The notes: generated by a model not told the origin, from the letters alone. A stretch of DNA of 64,000 bases from Rhizobium sp. Root483D2 (GCF_001426685.1 NZ_LMFB01000008.1:1-64000), one strand, 5' to 3'. Counted from the first letter of the stretch, positions 8,603 to 18,843 are shown. Numbers and translations: made by a program.

Positions 8603-9757
8603 ATGTCGCAGGATGGTGTTTATGCAGCAGGAACTCCCCAAAGAGAGCTCGGGGCGATTTTCACCTCGATCGAATTGAGCAAAAAGACGTGGCTACTGAC
8701 CTCGATGTCACCCGGCGCCGGTGAGAAGATGTCTCGTCACATTATTGCCGGTGGCGATATCACCGGCCTTTTTGCCCAACTCACTATGTTGCGGCGAAGG
8801 GCGTACGACCGAACCGGCTCCGATTATCCGTTCGTCATTATACAGGAGGCCGGCCTCGATGGATTCTGGGTCCACCGCGCGCTGACGGCAGAGGGCTACG
8901 AGAGCCATGTCGTTGACGCGGCCTCCATTGCAACATCACGACGCAAGCGGCGGGTGAAGACCGATAGATTAGACGGCGAGAGTTTGATCCGAGCGTTGCT
9001 CGCCTTCAAGCGGGGAGAGCCGCGGGTCTGCTCGATGTTGCGCGTGCCGACCCCGGATGAAGAAGATCGCCGTCGCATCGTCCGGGAGCGGAAAGTTCTG
9101 ATGGAAGAGCGTATTCGACACAGCAACCGTATCAAGGGTCTGCTCTTCTCGCAGGGGATCACTGACTACGATCCCCTGCGACGTGATCGCCGCGAACAGT
9201 TGGAGACGCTTCGTACGGGCGATGGGCGAGCTTTGCCGCTACACATGAAACGGCAGGTCTTGCGCGAGATGACCCGCATGGAACTGCTGATCGACCAGAT
9301 CAAGGAGGTTGAGGCAGAACGTGACGACATGCTTGCGGAGGAACGGCAGTCGGCTCGCGAAGTGGTATTGCTGTCGAAGGTCGTGGGTATCGGGCCAGAG
9401 TTTGCTGCAGTCCTTTGGGGTGAGGGCTTGTTTCGACGGTTCGACAATCGGCGGCAAGTCGCCGCCTACGCGGGGCTTGCGCCAACGCCTTGGCAGAGCG
9501 GATCGATTGACCGGGAGCAGGGCATTGGCAAGTCCGGGAACCCTCGGCTTAGATCGACCCTGTTGGAGATGGCCTGGCTTTGGTTGAGGCATCAGCCCGC
9601 CTCAACGCTCAGCCGTTGGTTCAATGAACGAGTCGCGCAAAATGGCGGCCGCTTCAAGAAGGTGATGATCACGGCACTGGCGCGCAAGCTGGTTGTGGCG
9701 TTGTGGAAATATGCCAGCGCGGGCGTCGTGATCGAGGGCGCGGTGGTCAGACCGTGA
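8603..9757 (+). CDS. IS110-family transposase
   Basis: This 384-residue protein has the DEDD (RuvC-like) N-terminal domain, with an acidic residue in AIFTSIELSKKTW, a glutamate in FVIIQEAGLDG and the K-TDRLDGE segment. The C-terminal transposase_20 domain has the VVGIGPEFAAVLWGE and RQVAAYAGLAPTPWQSGS motifs and the IGKSGNPRLRSTLLEMAW signature. The start at 8603 is supported by AAAGGAGC 7-8 nt upstream. IS110 elements lack long terminal repeats, so I cannot fix the element's ends; they probably lie between 8531 and about 10060. Confidence 0.88.
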   Translation: MSQDGVYAAGTPQRELGAIFTSIELSKKTWLLTSMSPGAGEKMSRHIIAGGDITGLFAQLTMLRRRAYDRTGSDYPFVIIQEAGLDGFWVHRALTAEGYESHVVDAASIATSRRKRRVKTDRLDGESLIRALLAFKRGEPRVCSMLRVPTPDEEDRRRIVRERKVLMEERIRHSNRIKGLLFSQGITDYDPLRRDRREQLETLRTGDGRALPLHMKRQVLREMTRMELLIDQIKEVEAERDDMLAEERQSAREVVLLSKVVGIGPEFAAVLWGEGLFRRFDNRRQVAAYAGLAPTPWQSGSIDREQGIGKSGNPRLRSTLLEMAWLWLRHQPASTLSRWFNERVAQNGGRFKKVMITALARKLVVALWKYASAGVVIEGAVVRP

Positions 9758-10123
9758 CCGTTTAAGCGCATACCAGTTCGGCACAGGCCTGATCAGCCTC
9801 GCCGGAACCAGGTGGACGACCGCATCGCGGCTTGGCTTCAAATGCCGTCATCGAGAATGGTCTCGTCCTCCTGAGCCCTAGCCGCCGTAGGCGGGATTGT
9901 GGTGCGGCCGTTGAAACGGCGACCGGATATGAGGTTGATACGTGCAGGGCGCGCGGATCAAGAAACGGGCTCAGACCGAAGGTTCTAAAGGCGAATTCGA
10001 TGCGCCACCAGTGCCGGTCCATGGTTGGAAGATCGTTGTCCAGCATCGTTCTCGTGAGAGACCGGTGTCCGGAGCGGCCCCTTGCGACCTCTCTTCAGGC
10101 TGGTCTGACGCCAATCTGTCCTG
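9758..10123. other. Non-coding stretch after the transposase
   Basis: No open frame here looks like protein. It probably holds the right end of the IS110-type element and old flanking DNA. The right boundary cannot be set because the family leaves no clear terminal repeat. Confidence 0.35.
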
Positions 10124-10271
10124 ATCCTGCAACGGCTTCGCCGAACTTCTTCCCCTGCGTCGTCGCCGCATTCCTCGCGAGGCAACAAGTCCGGCTTTCG
10201 CCGTCCTACGCTTAGCGCTGCGGCCCTTGGGATGCAGTCGGCCTGATTGGCGTCTTACGACCGCTATCGAG
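10124..10271 (+). repeat. Plasmid leader repeat, copy 2 (upstream of DUF736)
   Basis: This is the better-preserved copy of the leader described at 8384-8530. It begins near ATCCTGCAACGGC and runs through TTCTTCCCCTG, CATTCCTCGCGAGGCAA and CCGCTATCGAGG to within 45 bp of the DUF736 start. CCTCGCGAGG is a 10-bp perfect palindrome inside it and is conserved in both copies. Confidence 0.6.
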
Positions 10272-10314
10272 GCCGCAAGGGGCGGCTTCGGCAAACTCAG
10301 TCAGGAGAATGACA

Positions 10315-10629
10315 ATGGCTACCATCGGAACCTTCCAACAATCCGGCAACGACTTCAGCGGCGAGATCGTCACTCTTTCCCTCCAGACCAAAAACGTCCG
10401 CATCGTTTCCGATACGCGCTCCAGCGGCGAAAACGCTCCCAGCCACCGCGTCTTCGTCGGCCGGATCGAAATCGGAGCCGCCTGGTCCAAGCAGTCCAAC
10501 GAGGGCCGCAACTACCTCGGTCTCAAACCCGACGACCCGAGCTTTCCGGCCCCGATCTACGCAACGCTGATCGAGGTCGAAGGCGAGGAAGGCCTCTCCC
10601 TCATCTGGTCCCGCTCGAACCGGGACTGA
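10315..10629 (+). CDS. DUF736 family protein
   Basis: This 104-residue protein matches DUF736, a small family very common on rhizobial plasmids. It starts MATIGTFQQSGNDFSGEIVT, has the RVFVGRIEIGAAWSK core and the YLGLKPDDPSFPAPIYATL strand, and ends GLSLIWSRSNRD. Function is unknown. The ATG at 10315 is preferred over the one at 10309 because AGGAG lies 7 nt before it. It is convergent with the HU gene and shares a bidirectional terminator with it. Confidence 0.9.
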   Translation: MATIGTFQQSGNDFSGEIVTLSLQTKNVRIVSDTRSSGENAPSHRVFVGRIEIGAAWSKQSNEGRNYLGLKPDDPSFPAPIYATLIEVEGEEGLSLIWSRSNRD

Positions 10630-10637
10630 GACTGGAG

Positions 10638-10657
10638 GCCCCGCCGCAGGGCGGGGC
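10638..10657. terminator. Hairpin between convergent DUF736 and HU genes
   Basis: An 8-bp GC stem GCCCCGCC / GGCGGGGC around GCAG, 8 bp after the DUF736 stop and 13 bp before the HU stop. No long T-run follows, so termination strength is uncertain. Confidence 0.6.
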
Positions 10658-10670
10658 TCTCCATCAAGAA

Positions 10671-10949
10671 TCACTTGTTCAGTGCATCCTTGAGCGCCTT
10701 GGCCGGCGCGAAGGTCAGCTTCTTCGAAGCCGCAACAGTCATCTTTTCTCCGGTCGCGGGATTGCGGCCCTCGCGCTCCGGCGATGCCTTCACCTTAAAC
10801 TTTCCGAAGCCTGGGATTGAGGTTTCAGCGTCGGAGCCTGCGGCATCGGCGATGGCCTGGAACACGGCTTCAACGATGCCCTTGGCCTGAACCTTTGTCA
10901 GTCCGTTGTCGGCCGCAATCTTGTCGGCAATTTCATTGGTGGTGGTCAT
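10671..10949 (-). CDS. HU-family DNA-binding protein
   Basis: This 92-residue histone-like protein has the N-terminal helical body (NEIADKIAADNGLTKVQAKG), the FGKFKVKASPEREGRNPATGE beta arm with the intercalating proline in RNPATGE, and a basic C-terminal helix ending FAPAKALKDALNK. HU bends DNA. Plasmid-borne copies often help transfer or reduce the cost of carriage. It is a monocistronic gene with its own upstream region (10950-11030). Confidence 0.9.
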   Translation of the reverse strand: MTTTNEIADKIAADNGLTKVQAKGIVEAVFQAIADAAGSDAETSIPGFGKFKVKASPEREGRNPATGEKMTVAASKKLTFAPAKALKDALNK

Positions 10950-11031
10950 GAAAAATTCCTCGCAAATTAAATAATGCGAAATCCGTGTCAGGTTCTGACC
11001 GGATTGTCATCGGCGACAATGGGGATGAGGG

Positions 11032-11298
11032 TCAGATCCGCTTGATGTCCACAGGTCGTTTAGGCCGATAGCCCCGTTTGCGCTTCTCCCTGAGAACATC
11101 AAGGAACAGGCTGACGGCTTGGCTCTCATTGTCGAACAGATGCACCATCTGCTGTCCGCGCGTTCCAATCCGGCCCCAAGCGCGGACTAGAGACACCTCG
11201 CCAAACAGTGTCGGCTGAACAGCTAGCGCGTAAAAGCGAGCCATGTTCTTCTCCGGCGCGATACGCTCGACGTAGAGGTGGTAGGGCTGCGTGATCAT
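11032..11298 (-). CDS. WGR-domain protein
   Basis: This 88-residue protein consists essentially of one WGR domain. The LYVERIAPEKNMARFYALAV strand pair is followed by LVRAWGRIGTRGQ, the domain's signature Trp-Gly-Arg. WGR domains bind nucleic acid ends in PARP and other proteins; stand-alone versions are common on rhizobial plasmids. I use the ATG at 11298; an upstream TTG at 11334 would add 12 residues but falls outside the domain. Confidence 0.82.
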   Translation of the reverse strand: MITQPYHLYVERIAPEKNMARFYALAVQPTLFGEVSLVRAWGRIGTRGQQMVHLFDNESQAVSLFLDVLREKRKRGYRPKRPVDIKRI

Positions 11299-11391
11299 GC
11301 CCGCAGAATCGCGCGTTTGGAATCTGCCGTCCAATGACAGTTTTGAATCGGACGGGCATTATCGATTCACAACGTTGATCCTTGGTCCGTT

Positions 11392-11832
11392 TCATTCGCA
11401 CCAACTCCGTCGCGATCCTTCCCACTTCCGAGCCAAGCCTTCGGCGACGAGAATATCGCCGACCGATCGTCGCTCGCGGTAGACGATCCTGAGCTTGCGT
11501 CCGAAGCGATCCTCATCTCTGGCGGTCGCCTTGAACGAGAGCGGACCCGAATTGAGAATCTCGAGCAGACGCTGTTTCGCCGCAAGACCTCGCTCGCGTT
11601 CGCGCTCACATCTCGGCGGGCTGAGCTCCGGCGTGTCGATGTCGGCGATCCTGATCTTTTCCGCTCGAAACCAGAAGGTATCTCCATCCACCACGCAGGT
11701 GATCCTATGGCCGCCATTGCACATCGAGAAGGTTTCACTTGCGCTGCTTGGCGACGCTGAGGCAACAGATGCAAGGATGCCAATGGCTAAGGGCGATAGG
11801 CTGGCAATTGCCGTAAAAAGTCTCACTTTCAT
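11392..11832 (-). CDS. Secreted thermonuclease-family (SNase-like) nuclease
   Basis: This 146-residue protein has a signal peptide (residues 1-~26, ending near SVASA) and an SNase fold with CVVDGDTFWF, IRIADIDTPEL and EDRFGRKLRIV, giving the calcium-binding aspartates and catalytic arginines. Cysteine pairs (CNGGHRITC) are typical of the rhizobial plasmid versions. It lies 40 bp downstream of traG on the same strand, so it may be expressed with the transfer genes and act in the periplasm. Confidence 0.85.
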   Translation of the reverse strand: MKVRLFTAIASLSPLAIGILASVASASPSSASETFSMCNGGHRITCVVDGDTFWFRAEKIRIADIDTPELSPPRCERERERGLAAKQRLLEILNSGPLSFKATARDEDRFGRKLRIVYRERRSVGDILVAEGLARKWEGSRRSWCE

Positions 11833-11872
11833 GTCTCCTCAGTGTCTGTCGTTGGAGCGGCCTTATAGCTCT

Positions 11873-13798
11873 TCACCCCTTCTGTGCTAGCTTATGAAAC
11901 CGGTTTTCTCCGACGGACGCGCTCATATCCCTGCGCCGAAACCAGATGGCGCGTCCGCATCTGAGCGGCGGATTGCCTGATGTGAACACGATCTGCTCGT
12001 CGGCGCGCATGCGCAGCACCTCATGCGGCAAGATCAGTGGACGGCGGCTGAGCTGCCGGGAGCGTGAACGCGACGATCCCTTTATCCCTGACGAGCGGTT
12101 TGTCTGGTCGACTTCGACCGTCGTATCGCCGCAGCGTTTAGAGATATAGTCGGCAGTATCAGGGTCGTTGATCGCGGCAAACGAGATCCACGACGCGGAT
12201 TCGAACCATTTGCTCGTCGCGTCCCGCCCGCCATAGGCCTCGCGCATCTGGCCGATGGACTGGAAGATCATCGTCAGCGTGATGCCGTATTTGCGTCCGG
12301 CGTCGCGGGTGGTTTCGAGGATTCGCAGATAGCCGAGCCTGGCGACTTCGTCGAGCAGGAAGAGAGCGCGACCTTTCACATCGCCGTTCCGATTGTAGAT
12401 GGCATTGAGCAGCGATCCGATAACCACACGCGCCAGTCCCGGATGGGCTTCGAGGACCTTTAGATCGAGCGCAATGAAGATGTCTGTCCCACCATCAGCG
12501 AGATCGTCGATCGAGAAACTGTCACCCGAGACGAGGGCGGCATAGTTCGGATAGGACAGCCAGTGGGTTTCTTTCACCGCATTGGCGTAGACCCCGGAAA
12601 ACGTCTCCGGCGTCATGTTGACGAACACCGAGACGTTCTCCTTCACGAAATCCGATTGCGACTGTTCGTAGATTTTTGTCAGACGCGCCCGCAGTTGTGG
12701 TTCAGGCTCCGACAGGTTGGTCCGCACACGGCGCAACGTCTGGTCTTCCTCGTCCGTGTGACCGGACAGGCAGACGTCTGCGATGAGGGCCGTCAGAAGC
12801 TGCATCGCCGATGCCCGGAAGAAGTCGTCACGGGCAGATGCCAATCGCGGATTGTCGGTCATGATCCAGGTCGCGACGGCGACGATGTCCTCTTCCTTCG
12901 TGCTGCCGTGTCGCCCAATCCAGTCGAGCGCATTGAAGCCGACGCCTGACGCCGAGGGATCGAGAATGATCACCTTTCGGCCAGCCTTGCGGCGATGCTC
13001 CGATACCATCGGCGCGACCTCGCTCGACGGGTCGAGGACGACGAGGCCGCCACCCCACTTGAGCGCCGTCGGGACCGTGACCGACGTCGTCTTGAAACCG
13101 CCGGAGCCGGCGAAGACGATGCCATGCGAGGAGCCGAAGGAGCCGTCGAAGCATAGGAGCGGTCTGTTGCCGCCCGCGCCCCAGGTCGACGGATCATGGG
13201 CGCGGAACGACACTGCCGCAACGCTATCGCGATCGACGCGATAACGTTCGCCGACGACGATGCCGCCTGGATCGGGGAAAAGTTTTGCAGCCTCCTGCAC
13301 CTTCATCCAGTCGGCCTCGCCATGCACCGCTCGCTTTCCGCCGATCCGCCGTGGTGCGGCTTTGGCAAATGCTGCGTTACCCTTCATCGCGACGCGCAGT
13401 GCGAAGACGCCGGCGAGGAACGTTGTCGATGCGCCCAGCATCGTTGCGGGGTCCGCATATCCGAGCACGGATTGTCCTTTCGGGATGTCACTAGTTATCC
13501 CGGCCAGGCGAACCCCCTCGCGCAGGAGAGCGATGAGGATTGACACTCCATTTCCGCCGACGACACCCCATCCTGCAGCCTTGATACCCGCAGCGCCATT
13601 TGCCGCGAACAGAAAGATCGTGCCGATTGCAGCCGCGGTCGCATAGGGCAGCGCAAGGCCGATCCGCCCGAGCATCAGCTTGGCCTGCGCCGTCTTGCCG
13701 AGCGCGGCCAGCCAGTGTTCGATCCCCGGCATGAAAACCACGACGACGATCATCGTCGTCGCCGGGATGACGGCGAGGAACACCTTACTCGCCGTCAT
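11873..13798 (-). CDS. traG: TraG, type IV coupling protein
   Basis: This 641-residue VirD4/TraG-type ATPase links the relaxosome to the mating channel at the inner membrane. It has three or four N-terminal membrane segments (about 7-25, 48-66, 75-95, 115-135), a Walker A loop [10 protein letters not shown] at about 230-239 and a Walker B LFLLDE at about 479-484. It overlaps the traD stop by 14 bp and forms the traCDG operon, transcribed away from oriT. Length is close to the ~640-660 residues of Ti plasmid TraG. Confidence 0.93.
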   Translation of the reverse strand: MTASKVFLAVIPATTMIVVVVFMPGIEHWLAALGKTAQAKLMLGRIGLALPYATAAAIGTIFLFAANGAAGIKAAGWGVVGGNGVSILIALLREGVRLAGITSDIPKGQSVLGYADPATMLGASTTFLAGVFALRVAMKGNAAFAKAAPRRIGGKRAVHGEADWMKVQEAAKLFPDPGGIVVGERYRVDRDSVAAVSFRAHDPSTWGAGGNRPLLCFDGSFGSSHGIVFAGSGGFKTTSVTVPTALKWGGGLVVLDPSSEVAPMVSEHRRKAGRKVIILDPSASGVGFNALDWIGRHGSTKEEDIVAVATWIMTDNPRLASARDDFFRASAMQLLTALIADVCLSGHTDEEDQTLRRVRTNLSEPEPQLRARLTKIYEQSQSDFVKENVSVFVNMTPETFSGVYANAVKETHWLSYPNYAALVSGDSFSIDDLADGGTDIFIALDLKVLEAHPGLARVVIGSLLNAIYNRNGDVKGRALFLLDEVARLGYLRILETTRDAGRKYGITLTMIFQSIGQMREAYGGRDATSKWFESASWISFAAINDPDTADYISKRCGDTTVEVDQTNRSSGIKGSSRSRSRQLSRRPLILPHEVLRMRADEQIVFTSGNPPLRCGRAIWFRRRDMSASVGENRFHKLAQKG

Positions 13799-14000
13799 GA
13801 GCGAACGCCTCCGCGCCTATCACTGTCAGGCGCGATTGCTCCGTATCGTTGCCCTTGAGGCGACGACTGGCATCGATCAGCAGGCCGAGCAGTAGTGCCC
13901 GCTTCTCGTAACGCAGTCCTGCCTTGACGATGAGGCCACCGAGTTCGATTTTTTCGCGGGTGTCTTTCTTTCGCGCGTCAGCCGTCATTGTGCGGGCCAT
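13785..14000 (-). CDS. traD: TraD, conjugal transfer accessory protein
   Basis: This 71-residue protein is the usual size of Ti-plasmid TraD and carries its conserved core [19 protein letters not shown] and the YEKRALLLG helix, ending near the IGAEAF motif. It is thought to act with TraA and TraC in the relaxosome or its coupling to TraG. The ATG at 14000 gives the family's usual length, 4 bp after the traC stop. Confidence 0.9.
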   Translation of the reverse strand: MARTMTADARKKDTREKIELGGLIVKAGLRYEKRALLLGLLIDASRRLKGNDTEQSRLTVIGAEAFAHDGE

Positions 14001-14004
14001 GCGT

Positions 14005-14301
14005 TCAAGCCTCACCAGGCCTGCCCGCAGGCGCGCCAGTTTCGATCGTCGTGACCGTCTCGCCGGCGGTCCTGCCGTCGCCGACATTTCTCTTCCCGGT
14101 CGCACTTCCTTTGCCTCCGCGAAACCGCCTAGTGATCTCCTCGAACGCAGCCTGTAACTCGGTTTCCTCGATCTCGATCTCACCGAGGCCGGCCTTCAAC
14201 GCGATCCGGCCGATGCGCTCGGCCTCGCGTGTTTCCGCTTGTCTCAGCTGATCCTGCAATCTGGCGATTTCTTCCCTGATCTTCGATGATGGTTTCTTCA
14301 T
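14005..14301 (-). CDS. traC: TraC, relaxosome accessory protein
   Basis: This 98-residue protein starts [19 protein letters not shown], a coiled-coil-like N-terminus typical of TraC. A glutamate-rich centre follows ([18 protein letters not shown]), then a basic GGK/RK-rich tail. It is the first gene of traCDG, reading away from the tra box and oriT. TraC is needed for processing at oriT in Ti plasmids, together with TraA and TraD. Confidence 0.88.
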   Translation of the reverse strand: MKKPSSKIREEIARLQDQLRQAETREAERIGRIALKAGLGEIEIEETELQAAFEEITRRFRGGKGSATGKRNVGDGRTAGETVTTIETGAPAGRPGEA

Positions 14302-14375
14302 TCCGGTCGCATCTCCCTGGAAATCTTGGCGGCGCTGTTCCGTTGCAAGATTTCCCCAAAAGCACATCCGAAGGA

Positions 14376-14393
14376 ATGTGCAGATCTGCACGT
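14376..14393. promoter_or_regulatory. tra box (TraR operator)
   Basis: ATGTGCAGATCTGCACGT. Its reverse complement ACGTGCAGATCTGCACAT is the classical 18-bp tra box of Ti plasmids. It sits between the divergent traCDG and traAF operons, where TraR with its acyl-homoserine lactone activates both. TraR itself is encoded at 18844-19548. Confidence 0.92.
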
Positions 14394-14440
14394 CGGCAAA
14401 GCCGACACTTTGGAGGATGATCCCGCCGTTCCGAAGGAGC

Positions 14441-14480
14441 GGATCCAAGGGCGCAATTATACGTCGCTGATGCGACGCTT
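14441..14480. other. oriT (transfer origin, IncQ/Ti-type nic region)
   Basis: The segment holds CCAAGGGCGCAATTAT, whose complement ATTGCGCCCTTGG resembles the RSF1010/Ti nic core (TGCGCCCT). Next to it is an inverted repeat CGTCGC-TGAT-GCGACG (14462-14477). Position between traC and traA is as in Ti plasmids. The exact nick is inferred by homology and was not derived here. Confidence 0.8.
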
Positions 14481-14559
14481 TGCTTAGAGGCCTCGACACT
14501 GGCTGACTTGGTCGTGCCGCTCCGGATGAACGACGTGCGAACCGGGAGTTTTTTGCGCC

Positions 14560-17500
14560 GTGGCCATCGCCCACTTTTCAGCCAGCATCGTCAGCCGCGG
14601 ATCAGGCCGCAGCGTCGTGCTGTCTGCGGCCTACCGGCACTGCGCAAAGATGGAGTACGAGCGTGAGGCCCGCACCATCGACTACACCCGCAAGAAGGGC
14701 TTGCTGCACGAGGAGTTCGTCCTCCCTGCCGATGCTCCGAAATGGGTCCGTGCCCTGGTCGCAGATCGCTCTGTCGCCGGAGCTTCGGAAGCCTTCTGGA
14801 ACAAGATCGAGGCCTTCGAGAAGCGTTCCGATGCGCAGCTCGCTCGCGACCTGACCATAGCGCTTCCACTGGAGCTGTCGTCCGAGCAGAACATCGCCCT
14901 GGTGCGGGACTTCGTCGACAAGCATATCCTCGCAAAAGGTATGGTCGCGGACTGGGTCTACCATGACAATCCCGGCAATCCGCATATCCACTTGATGACC
15001 ACATTGCGCCCACTGACCGAGGACGGGTTCGGATCGAAGAAGGTGGCGGTGATTGGCGAGGATGGCCAGCCGGTCCGCACGAAGTCCGGGAAAATCCTCT
15101 ATGAGCTCTGGGCGGGTTCGACCGACGACTTTAATTCCTTACGCGATGGATGGTTCGAGCGGCTGAATCATCACCTGGGGCTCGGCGGCATCGATCTCCG
15201 TATCGACGGCCGTTCCTATGAGAAGCAGGCCATCGAGCTTGAACCCACCATTCATCTCGGCGTCGGGGCGAAAGCCATCGCGCGGAAGGCGGAAGAACAG
15301 GGTGTTCGGCCAGAGCTCGAACGGATCGAACTGAACGAACAGCGGCGGTCGGAAAACGTGCGTCGTATCCTGCGCAATCCAGCCATCGTGCTCGACCTGA
15401 TCACGCGAGAGAAGAGCGTCTTCGATGAACGCGATGTCGCGAAGGTTCTGCATCGTTATGTCGATGACCCGGCTGTTTTCCAGCAACTGATGTTACGCAT
15501 CATCCTGAACCCCGAGGTTCTCCGGCTGCAGCGTGACACGATCGAGTTCGCGACCGGAGAAAAGGTGCCAGCCCGTTACTCGACCCGTGCGATGATCCGG
15601 CTGGAAGCGACGATGGTGCGGCAGGCAATCTGGCTGTCAAACCGGGACGGTCAAGCTGTCTCCGATGCCGCTCTGGACGCAACGTTCCGGCGGCATGAGC
15701 GGTTGTCGGACGAGCAGAAAACTGCGATCGAGCGGATCGCCGGTCCCGCCCGGATCGCCGCCGTGGTCGGGCGTGCCGGCGCCGGCAAGACGACCATGAT
15801 GAAAGCCGCCCGTGAGGCGTGGGAACTGGCCGGATATCGTGTGGTTGGCGGCGCGCTTGCCGGCAAGGCGGCGGAGGGGCTTGAGAAGGAAGCCGGGATC
15901 CAGAGCCGGACGCTCGCGTCATGGGAACTGCGCTGGAACCGTGGTCGCGACGTTCTCGATGACAAAACCGTCTTCGTTCTGGACGAGGCCGGCATGGTCG
16001 CCTCAAAACAGATGGCCGGCTTTGTCGATGCCGTCGTCAGGGGCGGCGCCAAGATCGTTCTCGTCGGCGATCCCGAACAGCTTCAGCCGATCGAGGCGGG
16101 GGCCGCCTTCCGCGCCATCGTTGACCGCATCGGTTATGCCGAACTCGAGACGATCTATCGCCAGCGCGAGGACTGGATGCGCAAGGCATCGCTCGATCTG
16201 GCCCGAGGCAACGTGGAAAAGGCGCTGACCGCCTATGATGCCAATGTCAGGATCACGGGAACGCGCCTCAAGGCCGAGGCGGTCGAGCGGCTGATCGGTG
16301 ACTGGAACCACGATTACGATCAGTCGAAGACAACGTTGATCCTCGCGCATCTGCGCCGCGACGTGCGCATGCTCAACATCATGGCCCGTGAAAAACTCGT
16401 CGAACGCGGCATTGTCGGTGAGGGCCATGTCTTCAAAACGGCTGACGGCATTCGCCAGTTCGACGTGGGCGATCAGATCGTCTTCCTGAAGAACGAGACC
16501 TCGCTCGGCGCCAAAAACGGCATGATCGCTCATGTCATCGAGGCCGCATCGAACAGGATCGTTGCGGTCGTCGGAGAGGGTGATCAGCGCCGGCAGGTTA
16601 TCGTCGAGCAACGCTTCTACAGCAATCTCGATCATGGTTACGCCACCACGATTCATAAAAGCCAAGGCGCGACCGTCGACCGTGTAAAGGTGTTGGCAAG
16701 CCTCTCGCTGGACCGGCATCTGACCTATGTGGCGATGACCCGTCATCGCGAGGATTTGCAGCTTTACTACGGACGCCGGTCCTTCGCCTTCAAGGGCGGC
16801 CTTGCCAAGGTACTCTCCCGAAAGAATGCCAAGGAGACCACGCTCGATTACGAGCGCGGAAAACTCTACCGCGAGGCGCTGCGGTTCGCTGAAAGTCGCG
16901 GGCTCAACATCGTCCAGGTGGCCCGCACACTTGTCCGCGACCGGCTCGACTGGACGCTGCGCCAGAGGACGAAATTGGTCGAGCTTGGCCAGCGCCTTGC
17001 CGTCTTTGCAGAGCGCCTCGGTCTGCACCATCCCCCAGAAACCCAAACGATGAAGGAGGCCGTGCCCATGGTCGCAGGCATCAAGACATTTTCCGTTTCC
17101 GTCGCCGATACGGTAGAGAACAAGCTCGACACCGATCCAGCCCTCAGACAACAATGGGAAGAGGTTTCGACCCGTTTTGCTTACGTCTTTGCCGATCCCG
17201 AGACCGCCTTCCGGGCAATGAACTTCGATGCGGTGCTAGTGGATAAGGAAACGGCGAAACTGGCGCTTCAGACGCTGACGACCGCCCCGGCGTCGATCGG
17301 ACCGCTCAGGGGTAAGACAGGCGTTCTTGCCAGCAGGACAGAGCGCGAGGACCGTCGCGTTGCGGACCTCAATGTTCCGGCCTTGAAGCGCGATCTTGAG
17401 CAGTATCTGAGGATGCGCGAGACCGCCGTGCAGCGGCTGCAGGCGGATGAACAGGTATTGCGTCAGCGCGTGTCGATCGACATCCCGGCGCTCTCGCCGG

Positions 17501-17862
17501 CAGCACATGTGGTGCTGGAGCGCGTGCGTGATGCGATCGACCGCAACGATCTGCCGGCGGCCATGGCCTATGCACTGAGCAGTCGGGAAACCAAACTGGA
17601 AATTGACGGGTTCAACCAAGCCGTCACCGAACGCTTCGGCGAGCGTACCTTGCTCACCAATGCCGCGCGCGAACCATCCGGAAAGCTCTTCGACAAACTC
17701 TCCGAAGGGATGCAGCCCGAGCAGAAGGAGCGTCTGAAGGAAGCCTGGCCGATCATGCGCACGTCCCAGCAACTCGCCGCTCACGAGCGCACCGTCCAGA
17801 CCCTGCGGCAAGCCGAGGATTTGCGTCTCGCCCAGCGCCAGACGCCGGTGATGAAACAATGA
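14560..17862 (+). CDS. traA: TraA, conjugative relaxase/helicase
   Basis: This 1100-residue bifunctional transfer enzyme has an N-terminal MobA/MobL relaxase (residues 1-~215) with a candidate catalytic tyrosine in SAAYRHCAK and the metal-binding [10 protein letters not shown] motif at about 136-145. A RecD/TraI-like helicase follows, with Walker [11 protein letters not shown] (404-413), Walker B VFVLDEAG (471-478) and C-terminal helicase motifs ([19 protein letters not shown]). The GTG start fits the family opening [14 protein letters not shown]. It overlaps traF by 4 bp (ATGA). Length equals Ti TraA (~1100). Confidence 0.95.
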   Translation: MAIAHFSASIVSRGSGRSVVLSAAYRHCAKMEYEREARTIDYTRKKGLLHEEFVLPADAPKWVRALVADRSVAGASEAFWNKIEAFEKRSDAQLARDLTIALPLELSSEQNIALVRDFVDKHILAKGMVADWVYHDNPGNPHIHLMTTLRPLTEDGFGSKKVAVIGEDGQPVRTKSGKILYELWAGSTDDFNSLRDGWFERLNHHLGLGGIDLRIDGRSYEKQAIELEPTIHLGVGAKAIARKAEEQGVRPELERIELNEQRRSENVRRILRNPAIVLDLITREKSVFDERDVAKVLHRYVDDPAVFQQLMLRIILNPEVLRLQRDTIEFATGEKVPARYSTRAMIRLEATMVRQAIWLSNRDGQAVSDAALDATFRRHERLSDEQKTAIERIAGPARIAAVVGRAGAGKTTMMKAAREAWELAGYRVVGGALAGKAAEGLEKEAGIQSRTLASWELRWNRGRDVLDDKTVFVLDEAGMVASKQMAGFVDAVVRGGAKIVLVGDPEQLQPIEAGAAFRAIVDRIGYAELETIYRQREDWMRKASLDLARGNVEKALTAYDANVRITGTRLKAEAVERLIGDWNHDYDQSKTTLILAHLRRDVRMLNIMAREKLVERGIVGEGHVFKTADGIRQFDVGDQIVFLKNETSLGAKNGMIAHVIEAASNRIVAVVGEGDQRRQVIVEQRFYSNLDHGYATTIHKSQGATVDRVKVLASLSLDRHLTYVAMTRHREDLQLYYGRRSFAFKGGLAKVLSRKNAKETTLDYERGKLYREALRFAESRGLNIVQVARTLVRDRLDWTLRQRTKLVELGQRLAVFAERLGLHHPPETQTMKEAVPMVAGIKTFSVSVADTVENKLDTDPALRQQWEEVSTRFAYVFADPETAFRAMNFDAVLVDKETAKLALQTLTTAPASIGPLRGKTGVLASRTEREDRRVADLNVPALKRDLEQYLRMRETAVQRLQADEQVLRQRVSIDIPALSPAAHVVLERVRDAIDRNDLPAAMAYALSSRETKLEIDGFNQAVTERFGERTLLTNAAREPSGKLFDKLSEGMQPEQKERLKEAWPIMRTSQQLAAHERTVQTLRQAEDLRLAQRQTPVMKQ

Positions 17863-18386
17863 GGCGGCCGCTCCTCCTGGCCCTGGCCGCCGCGGCCGGG
17901 ATGATCGCTGGTCTAGCGGCAATCGCCTATATGGGCGGCTTTCGGTTGAATCTGACGCCGAGCGAGCCGCTTGGGCTCTGGCGTATCGTGGTCCTGCAGC
18001 GTCCGGTCGAAGCCGGCGATCTCGTGTTCATCTGCCCACCGGCAACCGCTTCATTCGAGGAAGCACGGCGCCGCGGCTATGTCAGGCGTGGCCTCTGCCC
18101 GGGTGGCTATGCGCCGCTGATCAAGACAGTGGCGGCGCTTCCCGGACAGCATGTGGAAATAGGCGCGAATGTCACTGTCGACGGTAGGCCTCTCGCCTCA
18201 TCGATCGTTCGCGCGAGCGATGGCGAGGGCAGGGCGATCACACCGTTCAAAACCGGCATCGTGCCACTGAGATATCTGTTTCTTCACTCATCCTTTGCGA
18301 GCTCCTATGATAGTCGGTATTTTGGACCGGTTCCCGACACGGGCCTTCTCGGCCTGGCGCGGCCGGTCCTCACATTCGATCCATAA
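17859..18386 (+). CDS. traF: TraF, pilin-processing S26 peptidase
   Basis: This 175-residue TraF-type signal peptidase-like protease has an N-terminal membrane anchor (about 5-25). It has a serine in the [11 protein letters not shown] segment and the lysine in the [14 protein letters not shown] segment, forming the Ser-Lys dyad of the family. TraF cyclises or matures the conjugative pilin. It is translationally coupled to traA. Its 3' end overlaps the start of the truncated traB frame. Confidence 0.9.
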   Translation: MRRPLLLALAAAAGMIAGLAAIAYMGGFRLNLTPSEPLGLWRIVVLQRPVEAGDLVFICPPATASFEEARRRGYVRRGLCPGGYAPLIKTVAALPGQHVEIGANVTVDGRPLASSIVRASDGEGRAITPFKTGIVPLRYLFLHSSFASSYDSRYFGPVPDTGLLGLARPVLTFDP

Positions 18387-18650
18387 CTGGCGGCGATCCT
18401 GCCTGCTCATCGCGGTATCTGTCACTTGCGGCTGGACTGCCTGGAGCGGCCATGTCTTGACCCTTCCGGTTGCTGTGTTGTTTCCGGCGCTCTGGGCGAT
18501 GTCGCCGTCCAGACTGACCGCGTTGCTCGTGTCGGCCGGATATTTTCTGGCTGCCTCGCGTGGGCTGCCGCCGGGCGTCGCCAACTTCTATGCCGCCGAT
18601 CTCTGGCCTGGGCTTCTGCTCTGGGCAGCAGCTTCTCTCTCCTTTGCCGG
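18307..18650 (+). pseudogene. traB: traB, 3' truncated by deletion
   Basis: The frame matches the N-terminal ~115 residues of TraB, a membrane protein of about 400 residues. It has the LTLPVAVLFPALWAMSPSRL, LVSAGYFLAASRGLP and GVANFYAADLWPGLLLW segments. At about 18650 homology stops inside SLSFAG, and the sequence switches to the 3' end of traM in another frame. The missing portion is all of the enzymatic C-terminal domain. The start codon is uncertain because the frame overlaps traF by about 80 bp. Confidence 0.78.
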
Positions 18651-18796
18651 CACTGCCGGAAAGCTACAGGTCAGAGGAATTGACCGGTGGCCCACAGCAT
18701 CTTCGTTACATTGAGGCCAGCATCGAGATGCACGCGCAGATGAGCGCAGTGAGTACCCTGATCAGCATGCTCGGCTACATCCCGACCGTTAACTAA
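18645..18796 (+). pseudogene. traM: traM remnant (C-terminal half of TraR antiactivator)
   Basis: The reading PALPESYRSEELTGGPQHL, continuing RYIEASIEMHAQMSAVSTL and ISMLGYIPTVN, matches the C-terminal half of TraM, the 102-residue protein that binds TraR and blocks its DNA binding. The N-terminal half and start are gone: the sequence joins traB directly. Convergence with traR 47 bp further on is the native Ti arrangement, so only the traB-traH-traM interior was lost. The remaining piece has no start signal of its own. Confidence 0.82.
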
Positions 18797-18843
18797 TCCG
18801 GATTCATGGCCATACATGGTGAGCAACTCGGCCACCGGCGCTC

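Noticed and set aside
9758-10123. A second gene after the IS110 transposase
   Set aside because: The short frames in all phases lack family motifs or good starts, so the stretch is treated as element end or flank.
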